DNA of 64,000 nt, taken from positions 62,001 through 126,000 of the forward strand of contig JANPYM010000010.1 in assembly GCA_025890175.1 (NCBI GenBank), written 5' to 3'. A program made the position numbers and the translations under genes. The notes beneath the pieces are model-generated. The model was not told the origin of the DNA. It made no database searches and saw only the letters and a list, made by a program, of their open reading frames with translations. This document shows, piece after piece, positions 50,001-62,253 of this stretch (the stretch's first letter is position 1; each line of letters opens with the position of its first letter). This DNA comes from Ciborinia camelliae. Its lineage: Eukaryota; Ascomycota; Leotiomycetes; Helotiales; Sclerotiniaceae.

Positions 50001-53000
50001 AGATGAATGAATAATATATCCTGAATGATAATAGTAGCATAGTAGCTATCCAATAATCGATATCCGATAATAGATATGATGTGTGTGTGAGAGAGGGAAA
50101 ACAAGAAATCAAGAGAAGCAATACATTAGATTGTATCCAATCCATGCAATCCAAGTCTCTTCTTCTCCTCTCCTTCCCTCAACACCCACAACACTCCTCT
50201 CAACACATTTTCCATCTCTCCAATTCCAATTCCAATCCTAACCCTCAACCCTACCCAACAACAGTCTCCTAACATAACATACATATTAACCTGCACATTC
50301 TTCCGGATTCCGGATAATGCAAATATCAAGTAAGGTAAGTAAATCCATCCTCCTCTCCCATAGTATGTAAGATATACATTCGAAACTTCGAAAGAGAGAT
50401 GGTGAGGCAAGGCAAAATATATATACCTTTCTTCCTTATGGTTTGGATACTACCAGTACCTCTTCAATCTTCACCAATAGCCAACTAGTTCATCAATGAA
50501 GATTCCCCCCTCCCCCCTCCTCCCGTAGTGAGCTATACCTAGTATACCAACTACAAACTACAAACAAGTTTACCTACTTCATAGATAGATAGATAGATAG
50601 CCAGGTATGTAGATATTGAAACACAACACAACAAAGCACTATATTGGATTAAATTAGAGTGCACACATACATACACATGACACATCACATATCCATGCAT
50701 CCATGCATCCATCAAATAAACATAATAGCATAGAAGCAGCTACCCAAGAGCTAGCACATAGCTAGGTATGTGAAAGAGGATACAACATCTTTGATTTAAT
50801 CGTGTACTCCGTGATATATGGCTGGCTGGCAGGCAAACTGAACTGAACTAATCTGAACTGATCTGATCTGATGAGTACTAAATCTCAGTCCTTGGAAATC
50901 CAGCATCTAATCTAATCTAATCTAATCAAATCCGAAGAGAGGAAAAGAAAAGAAAAAGAAAAAGATTCTTGAAGATATACTCGTTCTTATGTACGTACCT
51001 ATCTTCGCATATCCCATAATGGAATATCAAGATTCTAAATTCCAGATTCTAGAACGATATTTTTGACGCATGCATGTATGCATGTATTCATTAGGGATGC
51101 AGATAGAGGTATACTTATACTTCAGATGAACGACCGATCAATCTCGATTGATCAATCAATCCAGTCGGGTTCCATTGTTCTAGAGAAATCCCAACTAGGA
51201 CTCAAACTAAAACTAAACTAAATTACCTATCTATTTAGGTAGGTAAGCTTTGGAAGAGTGAAGAGAACTCATGAGGGGGAAAAGAAAAGAAAAATACGGT
51301 AAGTAGGTAGGTAGGTACGCGTTCGATGAATGGATGGATAAATGGATCAATGAATGAATGAACGGAAAACTCCCCGTTCGATGAGATGAGATGAGATGAG
51401 ATGATTAATCATGAAAGTATGGGGAAGGGAAAGGAAGGGAAGGGAAGGGACCTACTATACTCCTAACCCCCCAAGGTGATTCCATTGTCCAGGGGATGAT
51501 ACGTAGGTAGGTGCTGTATGATTGCTTACTTGCTGACTGTACTCCGAGTCTACACTCCGTACAAAGTCCAGATCTTTCGAAATCAATCGTAGGTACGTAC
51601 TGTAAGATTACCGCATTAGATCTCGAGTACGTATTACACAACTTCGTATTTGTCAACCGGTTCTCTGTCTACCTAGTCTAAGGTCTTCCAATCCTCGTCG
51701 TATTTGAATCTTATCTTCAGATCGATCTGAAGTTAATGAAGTAGCGAAGCAAGCAAGCAAGCAAGTCACAATCATAATCACAATCACAGCATAACATAAC
51801 ATGACATACCTAGGTAACATAAAATGAGATAGCATAACCGCGATCGAAGATATCGATGTGATATGATATGATGTGATGTGATGCTGAGTGACAGAAGAAA
51901 GGAAGAAAGCATGCATACATACATACATACCTATAGATAGAACCACGTATCGGATAGCACCTAGGTAGACAATGGAAAAATAATGGAATCCGAAGTTTCC
52001 AATCTTCCAGCAATATATACCTATAGGTACCTCTAATAAAAAAGTATATATAAGAATAAATGAATAAATGAATATCCAATTCATCTGCACATTTCCCAGA
52101 GTCTTGGTGAGTTCCTGTAAGTAAGTAGATATCGCTACCTATCTATCTATTTAGTAGGTATTTATAGTTGTCGTAGTACCTGGAGTACTCCATCTGATGT
52201 TTGGTACCTACCTAGTCAGTTCTTGCTGTAATAAATCCAAGGGAAAGAGATTGATTGATTAACTCGGATTTCGTATCGTGCTGGTTACAGACAGTATCGA
52301 CCGGTAGGTAGGTAGGTCCGCGGGTATATAAGTATACTCCTAAGGTGGTCGCACTATTCAAAACAGAATCTACCCAAGTATCTATTGAGTAATAGGTAAT
52401 CATCATTGATTCCTAGGTACCTATATTAATATTGTTTCTTAATTGATCCCCCTTCCCCCCCTCCTCCTTCACTTTAATCACTTAAGTGATTCCGTTTCAT
52501 TCCATTTCGTTTCGTTTCGTTTCGTTCTATACAACTGATTGATTATGTGTATAAGAATGAATAAAGATTTTCTTTTCCCTCTGTACCTACTGTAGACTGA
52601 CCGTCCCGACTCCGAGTCTCTTCTATGGTAAATTTGTAATCTTATCTTAGGTACGTTTTGCATGTTATATTCATGCATACATACAGTATATACGGTACAT
52701 ACAGTACATATACCTTACCTCATCACATAAGACTACAGGACCGGTATTGTCAGTTAGTGAAAGGGTTCGCGATTAGGTACCTAGGTATTATTCCATCAGA
52801 TCCATCCATTATTCCAACTTTAAGATATCAAGAGGTCAAGGTCAAGGTCGGGGTCGGCAGGCATAATTAATCGAATTTCTTGACCCAGGATAAATCCTTG
52901 ACTCCCCCCCTTCAATATCACATCCCATCCACCTCCCATCACATCACCCCCCTTCCATTATTCCCGAATGAATCCCTTCACATCAATTAATTATTCATGA

Positions 53001-53679
53001 TTCATGATTAATGATTAATTAATCACCTACCTATTCATCTCATCCCCTCCCCCATAAACTTCATTCAAACTTCAACCTTCAGTAGTGAAGAAGAAGAAGA
53101 AGAAGAAAAAGTATATATACCTACCTAGGTACCTAGCATCCGATGATCATGATCATGATAATTTCCCATCTACCTACCTAGGATTATCCATCCCTCCATC
53201 TATCCATCCAATCCTCCATCCATCCATCCCTACAGAGATATTTCAAGCCCAAAGCCCAAAGCCCAAGGATGAGGTGAGGTGAGGTGAGGTGAGGTGAGGT
53301 GAGGCATGAGTGGGGTGAAGGTTATTAAACTCCGTAATATCCATATCCATATCCATTCATATTCATCCATGAGGGCTCAGGGCTCTGAAATGAAATGAAA
53401 ATGAAAATGAAATGAAATGGCACCATGCAGGTAAGTAAGTAAGTAGGTAGGTAGGTAAGGTAGGTGGTGGCTTGGTTTTACAAGCAATATATATATGCGA
53501 AATTAACTATGGAGTATGTACAGTATGTGCAGAGACGGGGATATTGGATTGGATTGGATTGGATCAGATCATTCTCCGTACAGTATTCTTCTTCTTCTTC
53601 TGATTCTGATTCGGATTCGGATTTTCGGATTTTCATTTCGTGATTTTTTATTAATTTGGGGGGGGGGGGGGGGGGGGTT
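47001..53679. other. Long gene-poor region right of the AT-rich element
   Basis: No convincing gene in 6.7 kb. It contains diverged segments spaced about 0.8 kb apart (47.2-50.1 kb), TATA-like stretches, GATGA, GATA, TAGG, GAAG and AGGTG microsatellites, and many CCTAGGTAGG motifs. A 128-codon minus-strand frame at 49085-48699 has a DWDWDW stretch encoded by a CCCAAT repeat and is not accepted as a gene. Confidence 0.4.
53276..53304. repeat. GAGGT microsatellite
   Basis: About six tandem GAGGT (GGTGA) units. Confidence 0.9.
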
Positions 53680-54631
53680 NNNNNNNNNNNNNNNNNNNNN
53701 NNNNNNNNNNNNNNNNNNNNNNNNNNNNNNNNNNNNNNNNNNNNNNNNNNNNNNNNNNNNNNNNNNNNNNNNNNNNNNNNNNNNNNNNNNNNNNNNNNNN
53801 NNNNNNNNNNNNNNNNNNNNNNNNNNNNNNNNNNNNNNNNNNNNNNNNNNNNNNNNNNNNNNNNNNNNNNNNNNNNNNNNNNNNNNNNNNNNNNNNNNNN
53901 NNNNNNNNNNNNNNNNNNNNNNNNNNNNNNNNNNNNNNNNNNNNNNNNNNNNNNNNNNNNNNNNNNNNNNNNNNNNNNNNNNNNNNNNNNNNNNNNNNNN
54001 NNNNNNNNNNNNNNNNNNNNNNNNNNNNNNNNNNNNNNNNNNNNNNNNNNNNNNNNNNNNNNNNNNNNNNNNNNNNNNNNNNNNNNNNNNNNNNNNNNNN
54101 NNNNNNNNNNNNNNNNNNNNNNNNNNNNNNNNNNNNNNNNNNNNNNNNNNNNNNNNNNNNNNNNNNNNNNNNNNNNNNNNNNNNNNNNNNNNNNNNNNNN
54201 NNNNNNNNNNNNNNNNNNNNNNNNNNNNNNNNNNNNNNNNNNNNNNNNNNNNNNNNNNNNNNNNNNNNNNNNNNNNNNNNNNNNNNNNNNNNNNNNNNNN
54301 NNNNNNNNNNNNNNNNNNNNNNNNNNNNNNNNNNNNNNNNNNNNNNNNNNNNNNNNNNNNNNNNNNNNNNNNNNNNNNNNNNNNNNNNNNNNNNNNNNNN
54401 NNNNNNNNNNNNNNNNNNNNNNNNNNNNNNNNNNNNNNNNNNNNNNNNNNNNNNNNNNNNNNNNNNNNNNNNNNNNNNNNNNNNNNNNNNNNNNNNNNNN
54501 NNNNNNNNNNNNNNNNNNNNNNNNNNNNNNNNNNNNNNNNNNNNNNNNNNNNNNNNNNNNNNNNNNNNNNNNNNNNNNNNNNNNNNNNNNNNNNNNNNNN
54601 NNNNNNNNNNNNNNNNNNNNNNNNNNNNNNN
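53658..54631. other. Poly-G run and 952-base sequencing gap
   Basis: Twenty consecutive G (53658-53677) precede N from 53680 to 54631; CCCCCC follows directly. The gap probably reflects a homopolymer or structured tract that sequencing could not cross. Anything in it is unknown. Confidence 0.95.
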
Positions 54632-56526
54632 CCCCCCAACAAGATTCAAGATATCAAGATTTGAGATAGGAGATTTTATCAGGATTTAAGAAAGCCTACC
54701 TATCTTCCTAGGTACCTATATAGAATAGGTAGAATCCCAATGTTCTAAAAGATCTTGGATGTTCTATAGGTATCTATAATAGAGTCTGGAGTCTGGAGTC
54801 TAGATTTCCTAGGTAGGTAGATAGATAGATAGGTAGATATGTAGATACTTGGGGGAATGGATAGAGAGGAGAGGGATGGAGTCTTTGGGGATTATATAGG
54901 TAGGTATATATATTGGTAGATATATATATAGACCGGTCAGGAGATATCTATAGGTAGGTACTTAGGTATATAAAACTCGTATGTATTCAGTATAATAGAA
55001 ATAATACGAATAATGCGAATGCGAATATAAAGGCATGAATGAATTGAATTGATCTTGCATGACCTCGGGATGTTTGCAAATTTGCAAATTTGTATTTCTA
55101 GATACCTACTTACCTACCTATCTAGGTATGGATATATTTATACTTTCCTCCAATTCGTTTGGTTTCGTTTGGTTTCATTGTCTACCTGGGTACGTACATA
55201 TCTGAACTCGGGCAGGACTAGGGAGGCCCTCCTAGATATGGATAGGTAAGGTACTATAGGTACCTAGGAGGAAATGGGAAGGGAATCGTATAGTAATGGT
55301 GATGCGACACTACAAAGTCTGACACTGACAGTTATTAGGGACAAGATTCATTATAGGTACATTTCGAATCCGAATTTTGACCACCAAAGTTCAAACCTTC
55401 TACCCAAGCCTAGGTACGGTAGTTAAAAAAAGACCGGACGGAAAAAAAAAGAATTTATTGGTAAACAAAACACAACACGTTACACCCCACGCGTTTTTTA
55501 CTCTCGTACGTACGTACTCCCGTCCGTACTTTCGCCAGAGTCGTACCTCTTATGATTGGTTGAGAGTAGAAAGGATTAGAGCCTAGTGAGGAGAGGGGAA
55601 ATTCAAAAGGGAAGAAGCGTGATTTAGGTGAATCTATTAAGGTAATGGACGGACGGTCATTAGCGAGGTAAGGTACCACCTTTCCTTTAGTCAGGAACAA
55701 GAATTGGAAGGACAAAGCAAAATGAGAAGTAGAAGAAAAATAATGAAATCAAAATCAAAATCAAAAATAATGAGATTGATTTTGATTGATTGATTTGGTT
55801 GGTTGGTTAATAAATAGTAAATACTAGGTAGATGTTTCAACATCAATAACTTCAGTAATATCCGATATCTATATAGTAGGTACATTCATTTTTATTAGTA
55901 CAAATTGGCTGACATTGACACTTCACTTTACCTCGCTTCACTTCACTTTACTTTACTTTACTTTTTCTTATTCCTTACCCGGTCCCTACGTAAAATCCAT
56001 CCACGGGTACCTTAACTAGCACCAGCACATGCATTCTGCACGTTGCGTACCTTTTTTCTCCCTCTTCAATGCACCAATGAGAGATCCGAGATCAGATAGA
56101 AAATTAAATAGGCATAGGAACAATCCACCAACAAAAATCATCCCAGCATATCTATCTGAGCACCATGAAGCATCATGAAGCACCATGAATGCATTATGAC
56201 TAAAAAAAGAGCCACCTCCATTGAGTCCACTCCACTCCACTCCACTCATCTCTGTTCACTTGTAAGCCACTCATATGATATTACCCAATCCTTCTTCATA
56301 TCTTTTTCATATCGTTTCATATATCTTCATATATCTTCATATCTTTTCATATCTCTCATGCAATATTAACCCAAGTGAACTCTTCCCTCCTCTCCCCCCT
56401 TCCAAATTCCCACTTTTTACGTTTTTACACACATGAACTCCCTTCCACGCACAATAATAATAATTCATTAACCAAACGGACGGTTTATGGGAGGACGTGC
56501 TACTTGTGCTCGTGCTACGTGCTGTA
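54632..56526. other. Intergenic, repeat-rich
   Basis: Contains many TAGGTAGGTA motifs (54705-54960, 55105-55130, 55255-55268) and short TTTAC and CATAT repeats (55925-55965, 56310-56355). No gene supported. Confidence 0.5.
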
Positions 56527-56929
56527 CAGCAGAACCTCTATATAAGGATGTTTTTTTTAGTGCCAAAAATATGGATAATAAAGAGGTATCCTTTTATAGA
56601 GGTTCCGGCTAATCCCGGTGGGGTAGCATTTTGATCTAATTTAAATCGATTTTGGGTATATGGATCCCGACTAATTCCGATCGAGCATAAATTCAATATA
56701 ATTTTCATAAATATTTTCATAAATATTTTATGCTTAAAAAAATATTCTTAGAAGAGGTCTATTATAGGCTAGATTTTAATTTTGGGACCGGGGAACCCAA
56801 GGATAATCCTAATAGAGAGGATATAGGGATATTAGCATTTTCTATACCTAAAATTCAACGGGACCCAAAATTTAATCCTAATAGAGAGGTTATCCTTATA
56901 TAGAGGATCCTTATATAGAGGTTCTGCTG
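56527..56929. mobile_element. Pogo/Fot1-like MITE, 403 bp, perfect 23-bp TIRs, TA duplication
   Basis: The left end begins CAGCAGAACCTCTATATAAG and the right end is its exact inverse; identity runs 23 bases (56527-56549 and 56907-56929). TA flanks both ends (56525-56526 and 56930-56931), the insertion signature of Tc1/mariner-pogo transposons. No transposase frame fits inside, so it is non-autonomous. Sub-terminal motifs of the same kind (AGAGGT, TCCTTATATAGAGG, CCTAATAGAGAGG) repeat inside in both orientations, giving a nested terminal structure. The untouched 23-bp match suggests a fairly recent insertion that escaped RIP. Confidence 0.85.
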
Positions 56930-57933
56930 TACCAAAACAAACACCAACTACTCCAGCTACCCACCCGCCTTTGAATCTAAAATCTACCACGGAGTAAACC
57001 CTTTCATTCATTCATTCATTCAATCAATCAAATCACATCAAATCAATCAAATCCATCCATCGATCAATCAACATCGACTCTTCTCCTCTCTAGTATCGTA
57101 CGCTACACTACACTACACTACACTACACTACTTCGTACACTACTTCGTACTCTTACACAATTGAAGTCAACACTCTCGATCCCAACTAACTAAACACCCT
57201 CTCTCCCTCACTACTGTCTGTCCCTTCTTTAAATCAACAAATCCCTTTTCTCGACCTTTCGAAAAATCTCTTCCTCTCCTCCTTCATCGTTAACGTCACA
57301 AGAATAATTAATTTTCATTCAAACTGTCGTTTTCGATGACTTACATTCTCTTGTGCTGATTTCCTATTCCTTCCTTTTTTTTTCATTCCTTCTCGTTTCT
57401 AGATACCGCCCGCCAAACATTCGTTTAACCTTTTGCTTGCGGCCTTTTTTCTACACCTTCATTCCAACATCACCCGTTTTTTCCCACCCTTCTCATCCAA
57501 CATCGGTCAAACAGGAGATTATTGGTGTCTGATCTTTTTCCTATTTCCAACAACCATCTCGAAAACATCAACAAGGGAAAAAAATTCAATATCACTCATT
57601 TCAATCTTCTGCTTCAATCGTTCGACACATTACACAAATTAAAATCAATCACTTCGCATCGCAGATTAGCAACACGTCGATTCACTCGTTCTTTCGACAA
57701 CCACCCTTTCTGTGATTGTTCTCTTCCACTCGCTGGTCATCTCTCAATTATCAACTGACCTTTCAACACAAGACGGAACATCGATCTTGACACATCAAAC
57801 CTGTCATCAACATAAATACAATATCTCACGATAAACCTCATCGCGACTGACCGATCCGATCGATTTTTATTTATCAACATCTAACGAAAGAAAGGCCACG
57901 GCCAAATACAAATCATCCATCCCTCCATTCATC
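56930..57933 (+). promoter_or_regulatory. Pyrimidine-rich promoter and long 5' leader of WSC gene
   Basis: About 1 kb upstream of the WSC-domain gene is strongly C/T-rich on the sense strand (57180-57900), with a CTACA microsatellite at 57106-57132 and several short upstream ATGs. Fungal cell-wall sensor genes often have long leaders. The transcription start cannot be placed from sequence. Confidence 0.4.
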
Positions 57934-58909
57934 ATGAAGTCGATATCTACGATCGCTATTATCGCTGCTGCTGCGTTATTTAGCAATGCAATCGCCGCAC
58001 CATCTCCAGAACCATCAACCATCGCATATAAGACCTTGACATATAAAGGATGTTTTTCTTCGGGTGACGGATTGACGAAGAATTCAACATATACATACAA
58101 CAGTAAAGGATATTGTCAAACGCAATGTGTACCTATCGATTACGCGGTTCAAGCGACATACAACAGTGATGAATGTTGGTGTGGTGATGATCTTCCTCCA
58201 GCAGCTGACCTAGTCGACGATTCATATTGCAATAGTCCTTGTGCTGGTATTGATACGGAAATGTGTGGTGGGACAAAACTTTATTGGTCTGTTTATCTTA
58301 CTGGTACCGAAAGTTCAGCTCCAAATTATGATCCTGCTGCGGCAGCTTCATCATCTTCAGCAGCATATGCTTTAACTCATACTTCAACTTCCACACCATC
58401 AGTTGTTACAGTAGGAGGTATGATTAATTCTTTTCCCGATATCATATCATATCTCATCTAATCATTATCTTAGGTCAAACCGTTACAGTTCAAGCATCCG
58501 CCGCTGCAGCTGCTTCGAGTTCAGCAGCTGCATTAACTGATAAGAGTTCATCGGGTCCAAGTAAAGCTGGCATCGCCGCAGGCGTCGTTGTCGGTGTACT
58601 TCTCGCTGCCGCTCTCGCTGGAGGTATCTTCATCATGATGAGAAATAAGAAGAGACGTGAGGTCGAGGAGGAATATAGAAGAAATGCCGCAGTCAATAAC
58701 TTTGTCGCTGGTGGTAAATCACCTGTTAGCAGTGGTGGAGCTTCTTTCAACGATACTCGCCTTGATCCTACTCTCGCACATAGACGAATGAGTGATGGCA
58801 GTATCGCTGACAACCAAGATTACTCAAGGAGAATCCTCAAGGTATGTTGATAAATGAGAGATGATTTTGAAATCATGCTAACATATTTCTCAAGGTAACC
58901 AACGCATGA
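57934..58909 (+). CDS. WSC-domain cell wall integrity sensor-like membrane protein
   Basis: Single-pass plasma membrane protein, 288 aa; exons 57934-58417, 58474-58841 and 58895-58909. A signal peptide (residues 1-22, ...AIIAAAALFSNAIAA) precedes one WSC domain (about 36-123) with the family cysteines (YKGCFSS, YCQTQCVP, DECWCGDDLPP, NSPCAG, EMCGGTKLYWSVY). A Ser/Ala/Thr-rich stem follows (about 130-192, likely O-mannosylated), then one membrane helix (194-217, GIAAGVVVGVLLAAALAGGIFIMM) and a basic MRNKKRREVEEEYRRN cytoplasmic start. In yeast such Wsc proteins signal through Rom2 and Rho1 to protein kinase C. The last exon is only 15 bases and codes for VTNA; the two introns have GTATG donors and CTAAT/CTAAC branch sites. 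The overall form fits a sensor better than a secreted WSC lectin. Confidence 0.9.
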
Positions 58910-59569
58910 TAAAGCTACATGTACACATTATACCAATGTGATGAACGACGAGTTTTCAATGTCATTTAGCTCAATTTCAATCCTTTCGGCGTTTTCGGTC
59001 CTTATCTCCCATTTTTGTGACTAAACACATGGTCGTTCTGCTTTGGGTATCAGTCCCTGTTTTATAAGGGTTCATGGTGTTATGTGTATTGGCGTGGCGT
59101 AGAATGAGCATATGAAGAACATACTCTTTCGCCATTAGGAGGATTGATTTTTCCCAATAGGCATCACTTCTACGATACACCAAACATTTAATCTGTGTTT
59201 GAAATCACTCCGTCCTGTCATTTCAACATTACCTTTTTTTCGAAAAAATTAACAACTCTTGATACTTTTATCTCCTTTTCGATGTTTTATTTCCTTGACC
59301 CAAGCAATCCATTTTATACCCACCCCTTTTTTTCAATAGATTCCGATATATCTTTGTTTGGACCGATTTTTTTCGCTATACCTTTTCAGCATTTTTCATT
59401 TGAGGAAGGAGAATACAGTTAAGCGGGAGTTACCAATAGCAAAGCAACGCAAACTTGTATCGATGGGGAAAGTTTTGGGGAATTCATTGAATCCTAGCGA
59501 AGTACTGCAACTACAACACAACACAACACAAACATACACAACACAAAAACTCAAACTCATTGTATTTTA
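58910..59569. other. 3' flank of WSC gene
   Basis: Probably the 3' UTR and terminator, with T-rich stretches near 59226-59242. No gene. Confidence 0.5.
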
Positions 59570-62080
59570 TGGGGATCTTTTATCTGTTTGGGGAGAGACG
59601 GATTGTTTGGGGGGGTGGGGGGATGGGTAGGGATGGATGGGATAGGTAGGGATAGGAAGAGGTGATAGGATTGGGATGGGGATTGGGATTTGGAGGGAGG
59701 GAGGGGGAATGAAAGGTATATGGAGATGGAAGGTGGGAGATGGGAGATAGTAGGGGGGAGGATATTTGAGGGAGTGAGGGAGGATGGGAGGATGGGATAG
59801 ATGCGAGGGTAGAGGATAGGTGAGGTGAGGTGAGTTGGGAATGTGGGAATGTGGAAATGAATGTAGGAATAGGAATAGGAATGGAAGGTGGGAGGGACGG
59901 AGGGAAGGAGGGAAGAAGTGAGGTTTATAATTACATTATATTACATTATATTACATTACAGATCGTGAGTATCGTGAGTGTTGAATGTATGTGAAGTAGA
60001 GAGAGAGAAGAGGAGAGGGGAGGGGGGAGGTTGGTTCTTTGGTTGGTTGTTGTTTGTGGTTTAGTGGTGTAGGTAGTTATGGTAGTTATGGTTATGGTTA
60101 TTAGATCTTTAAATGGATGATGGATGGATGAAATTTGACTTGCTTTGAACTGGATTTGGGTTGATTTGATTTGATTTTATTGAGTGAGTGAGGGGTTGAG
60201 TAGTGGTTGAGTGAGTGAGGGATTGAGTAGTGGATGTGATTGATTGGTATTGGGGAGTAAGGGAATTAAGGGGGGTAGAGGGGGAGGTGGGGTGTGATAT
60301 AAAGTAGAATAAGTAGAATGAGTAGAAATAATGAAAATGGAAATAGAATATATATATATATAATCTCATCTTATCTTTTTGGAGGGGGAAGAAGGGGAAA
60401 AGGGGAAATTGGGGAGATGGGGAGATGAGGGGATGGGGGGTGGAATATATATATTTTGGAAAAAGGGGGGGGAAGGGGGGATATATATAAATATATAGAT
60501 GGGGATTTTTGATGGATGGATGGATGGATGGATGGACTGGTAGGGAAAGGGAGAGGGGTAAGTTTTAGGGGATGGGATAACGAGGGGTGGGGGGAAGGGG
60601 AATGCGGGGGAGAAATAAAGGGGGGAGGGATGAAGGAGAAAGGGAGGGAAAGGGGGGAGGGGTAGATGAAGAGATGGAGGGATGGATTAAGAATTGAATT
60701 GAACAAGAAACTTTCTGAATCTTGAATCTGGAGGTCTGGAGGTCTGAAGGTCTGATGTTGGTTGAGAGGTGGATGGGTGGTGGGGAGGTCTGGTGTTGAT
60801 TGGTTGGTAGGGAGGTGGAGAGGTTGGTTGGGAGGTGGGGAGGTAGGTTGGTGGGTAGGAAGGGGAAGGGGAGGGGAGGGGAAGGGGAGGGGACGGGGAG
60901 GGGGGGAGGAGGAGGAGGAGAGAGGGAAAGGGAGGGGGGTGGGTGTGGTGTGGATAAGGGGAAGGGGGGTGTAAGGATGGAAAAGAGGGTGGATGAATAA
61001 ATAAATGAATGGGAGATAGAAGGTGGAAAGGGGGTGGGTGGTATGGATTGATTGGTATTGGCATTGATTGGGATTTATTGGGATTTATCCCAAGTAAAGC
61101 TTTAAGTAAAGCTTCAAGTAAAGCTTCAAGTGAAGTAAAGTGAAAAAGGGAATTAATTTTAACTTGGATTTAAACTTGGCCTTTGCCTTGGAGTTGGATT
61201 TGGGATTTGTGATTTGGGATTTGCGGGAAAGATTTGAGGAAAAGATTTAAGGGGGCAGAAGGGAGGGATGAGGAAGATTTAAAGGGTGGAGGAAGGGAGG
61301 GAGGGAGGAAGGGAGGAGATTTTTATTTTATTTTTATTTTATATCAAAGGACCTCGAGAAAAAGAGAGTAGAGGAAGAGACCAGAAGAGAGAAAGGAAGG
61401 AAATTTTCGGTTTGATGATATAATATTATGTATTAGAAAGGAGGAGGGGTTGGGGTTGGGGAAAGAAATTGGGAAAAAGAAAGAAATTGGGAAAAGGGGG
61501 GAGAGAGGGGAGAGAGGAGAGGAGAGAAAGGAAAAAAAAGAAGAGAAAATAATGGGTTGTTTATTGTGAGGGATTTGGAATGATAATGTGAGGTTGTGAG
61601 ATTGTGAAATAGATGGAATGAAAGATTTGAAGAATAGGATAAAGAAAAGGGTATAGGTAGAGAATAAGTGAGGGGAAGAAGGGTGAGGAGGGTGAGGAGG
61701 GTGAGGAGGGTGAGGAGGGTGAGGAGGGTGAGAAGGTGAGTGTTATATGATGTGATAGATAGATACCCGATTAGCCATTCAATCATCTATCTATCTTCCT
61801 AAAGAAGAGAGTAGTAGAAAAAGAAAAGCTAGGGAGTAGGACGAACTGGCATTGTAGGTCGAGATGGAGATGTAGATGGTTGGCGAGGGTTCCGATTAGG
61901 GTTATATAGGTAGGTAGGTAGGTAGGTAGGTAGGTAGGTAGGTAGGTGTATTAAGTTGTTGGTTTGAAGAGGGGAAGAGATGGGGAGGGAAGAGGTGGAG
62001 AGGTGAGAGGTGAAGAGGGGAGAGGTGGAGAGGGGGGGTGGGAAGAGGGGGGACGGGGGAAAGGGTAAAGGGTAAAGGAG
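59570..62080. repeat. 2.5-kb C-depleted, G/A-rich strand-asymmetric tract
   Basis: The plus strand is built of GGGA, GGGT, GGAA and similar words, with almost no C; several 60-base lines contain none (for example 59641-59760, 61261-61320, 61441-61680). It contains GGTGAGGAG units (61680-61735), a GGTA array (61908-61947) and many runs of three to six G that could form G-quadruplexes (for example 60859-60910). Frames across it are Pro/Ser-rich on the minus strand and are not genes. Confidence 0.8.
61908..61947. repeat. GGTA tetranucleotide array
   Basis: About ten tandem GGTA (TAGG) units, the purest form of the TAGG word that is scattered through this window. Confidence 0.9.
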
Positions 62081-62253
62081 CTGTGAATAGGCCAAGGAAT
62101 TGCGAGTATTTAAAAATTCCAATATAAAGCAATTGATAGATAGAAAGTTCGACGAGTCACGATTAAAATGGCAAACTTTTCTAAATACAAAAAGCCCTAT
62201 TTGATCCATACATGTGATATCTATTTATTTATACAGTTAATAAATAATTTCTC

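Noticed and set aside
53516..54669. Long frames of 330-380 codons on both strands
   Set aside because: They are made almost entirely of N from the assembly gap.
60109..61064. Pro/Ser-rich minus-strand frames of 86-125 codons
   Set aside because: Produced by the C-free purine tract, which lacks stop codons in the complementary frame for compositional reasons.
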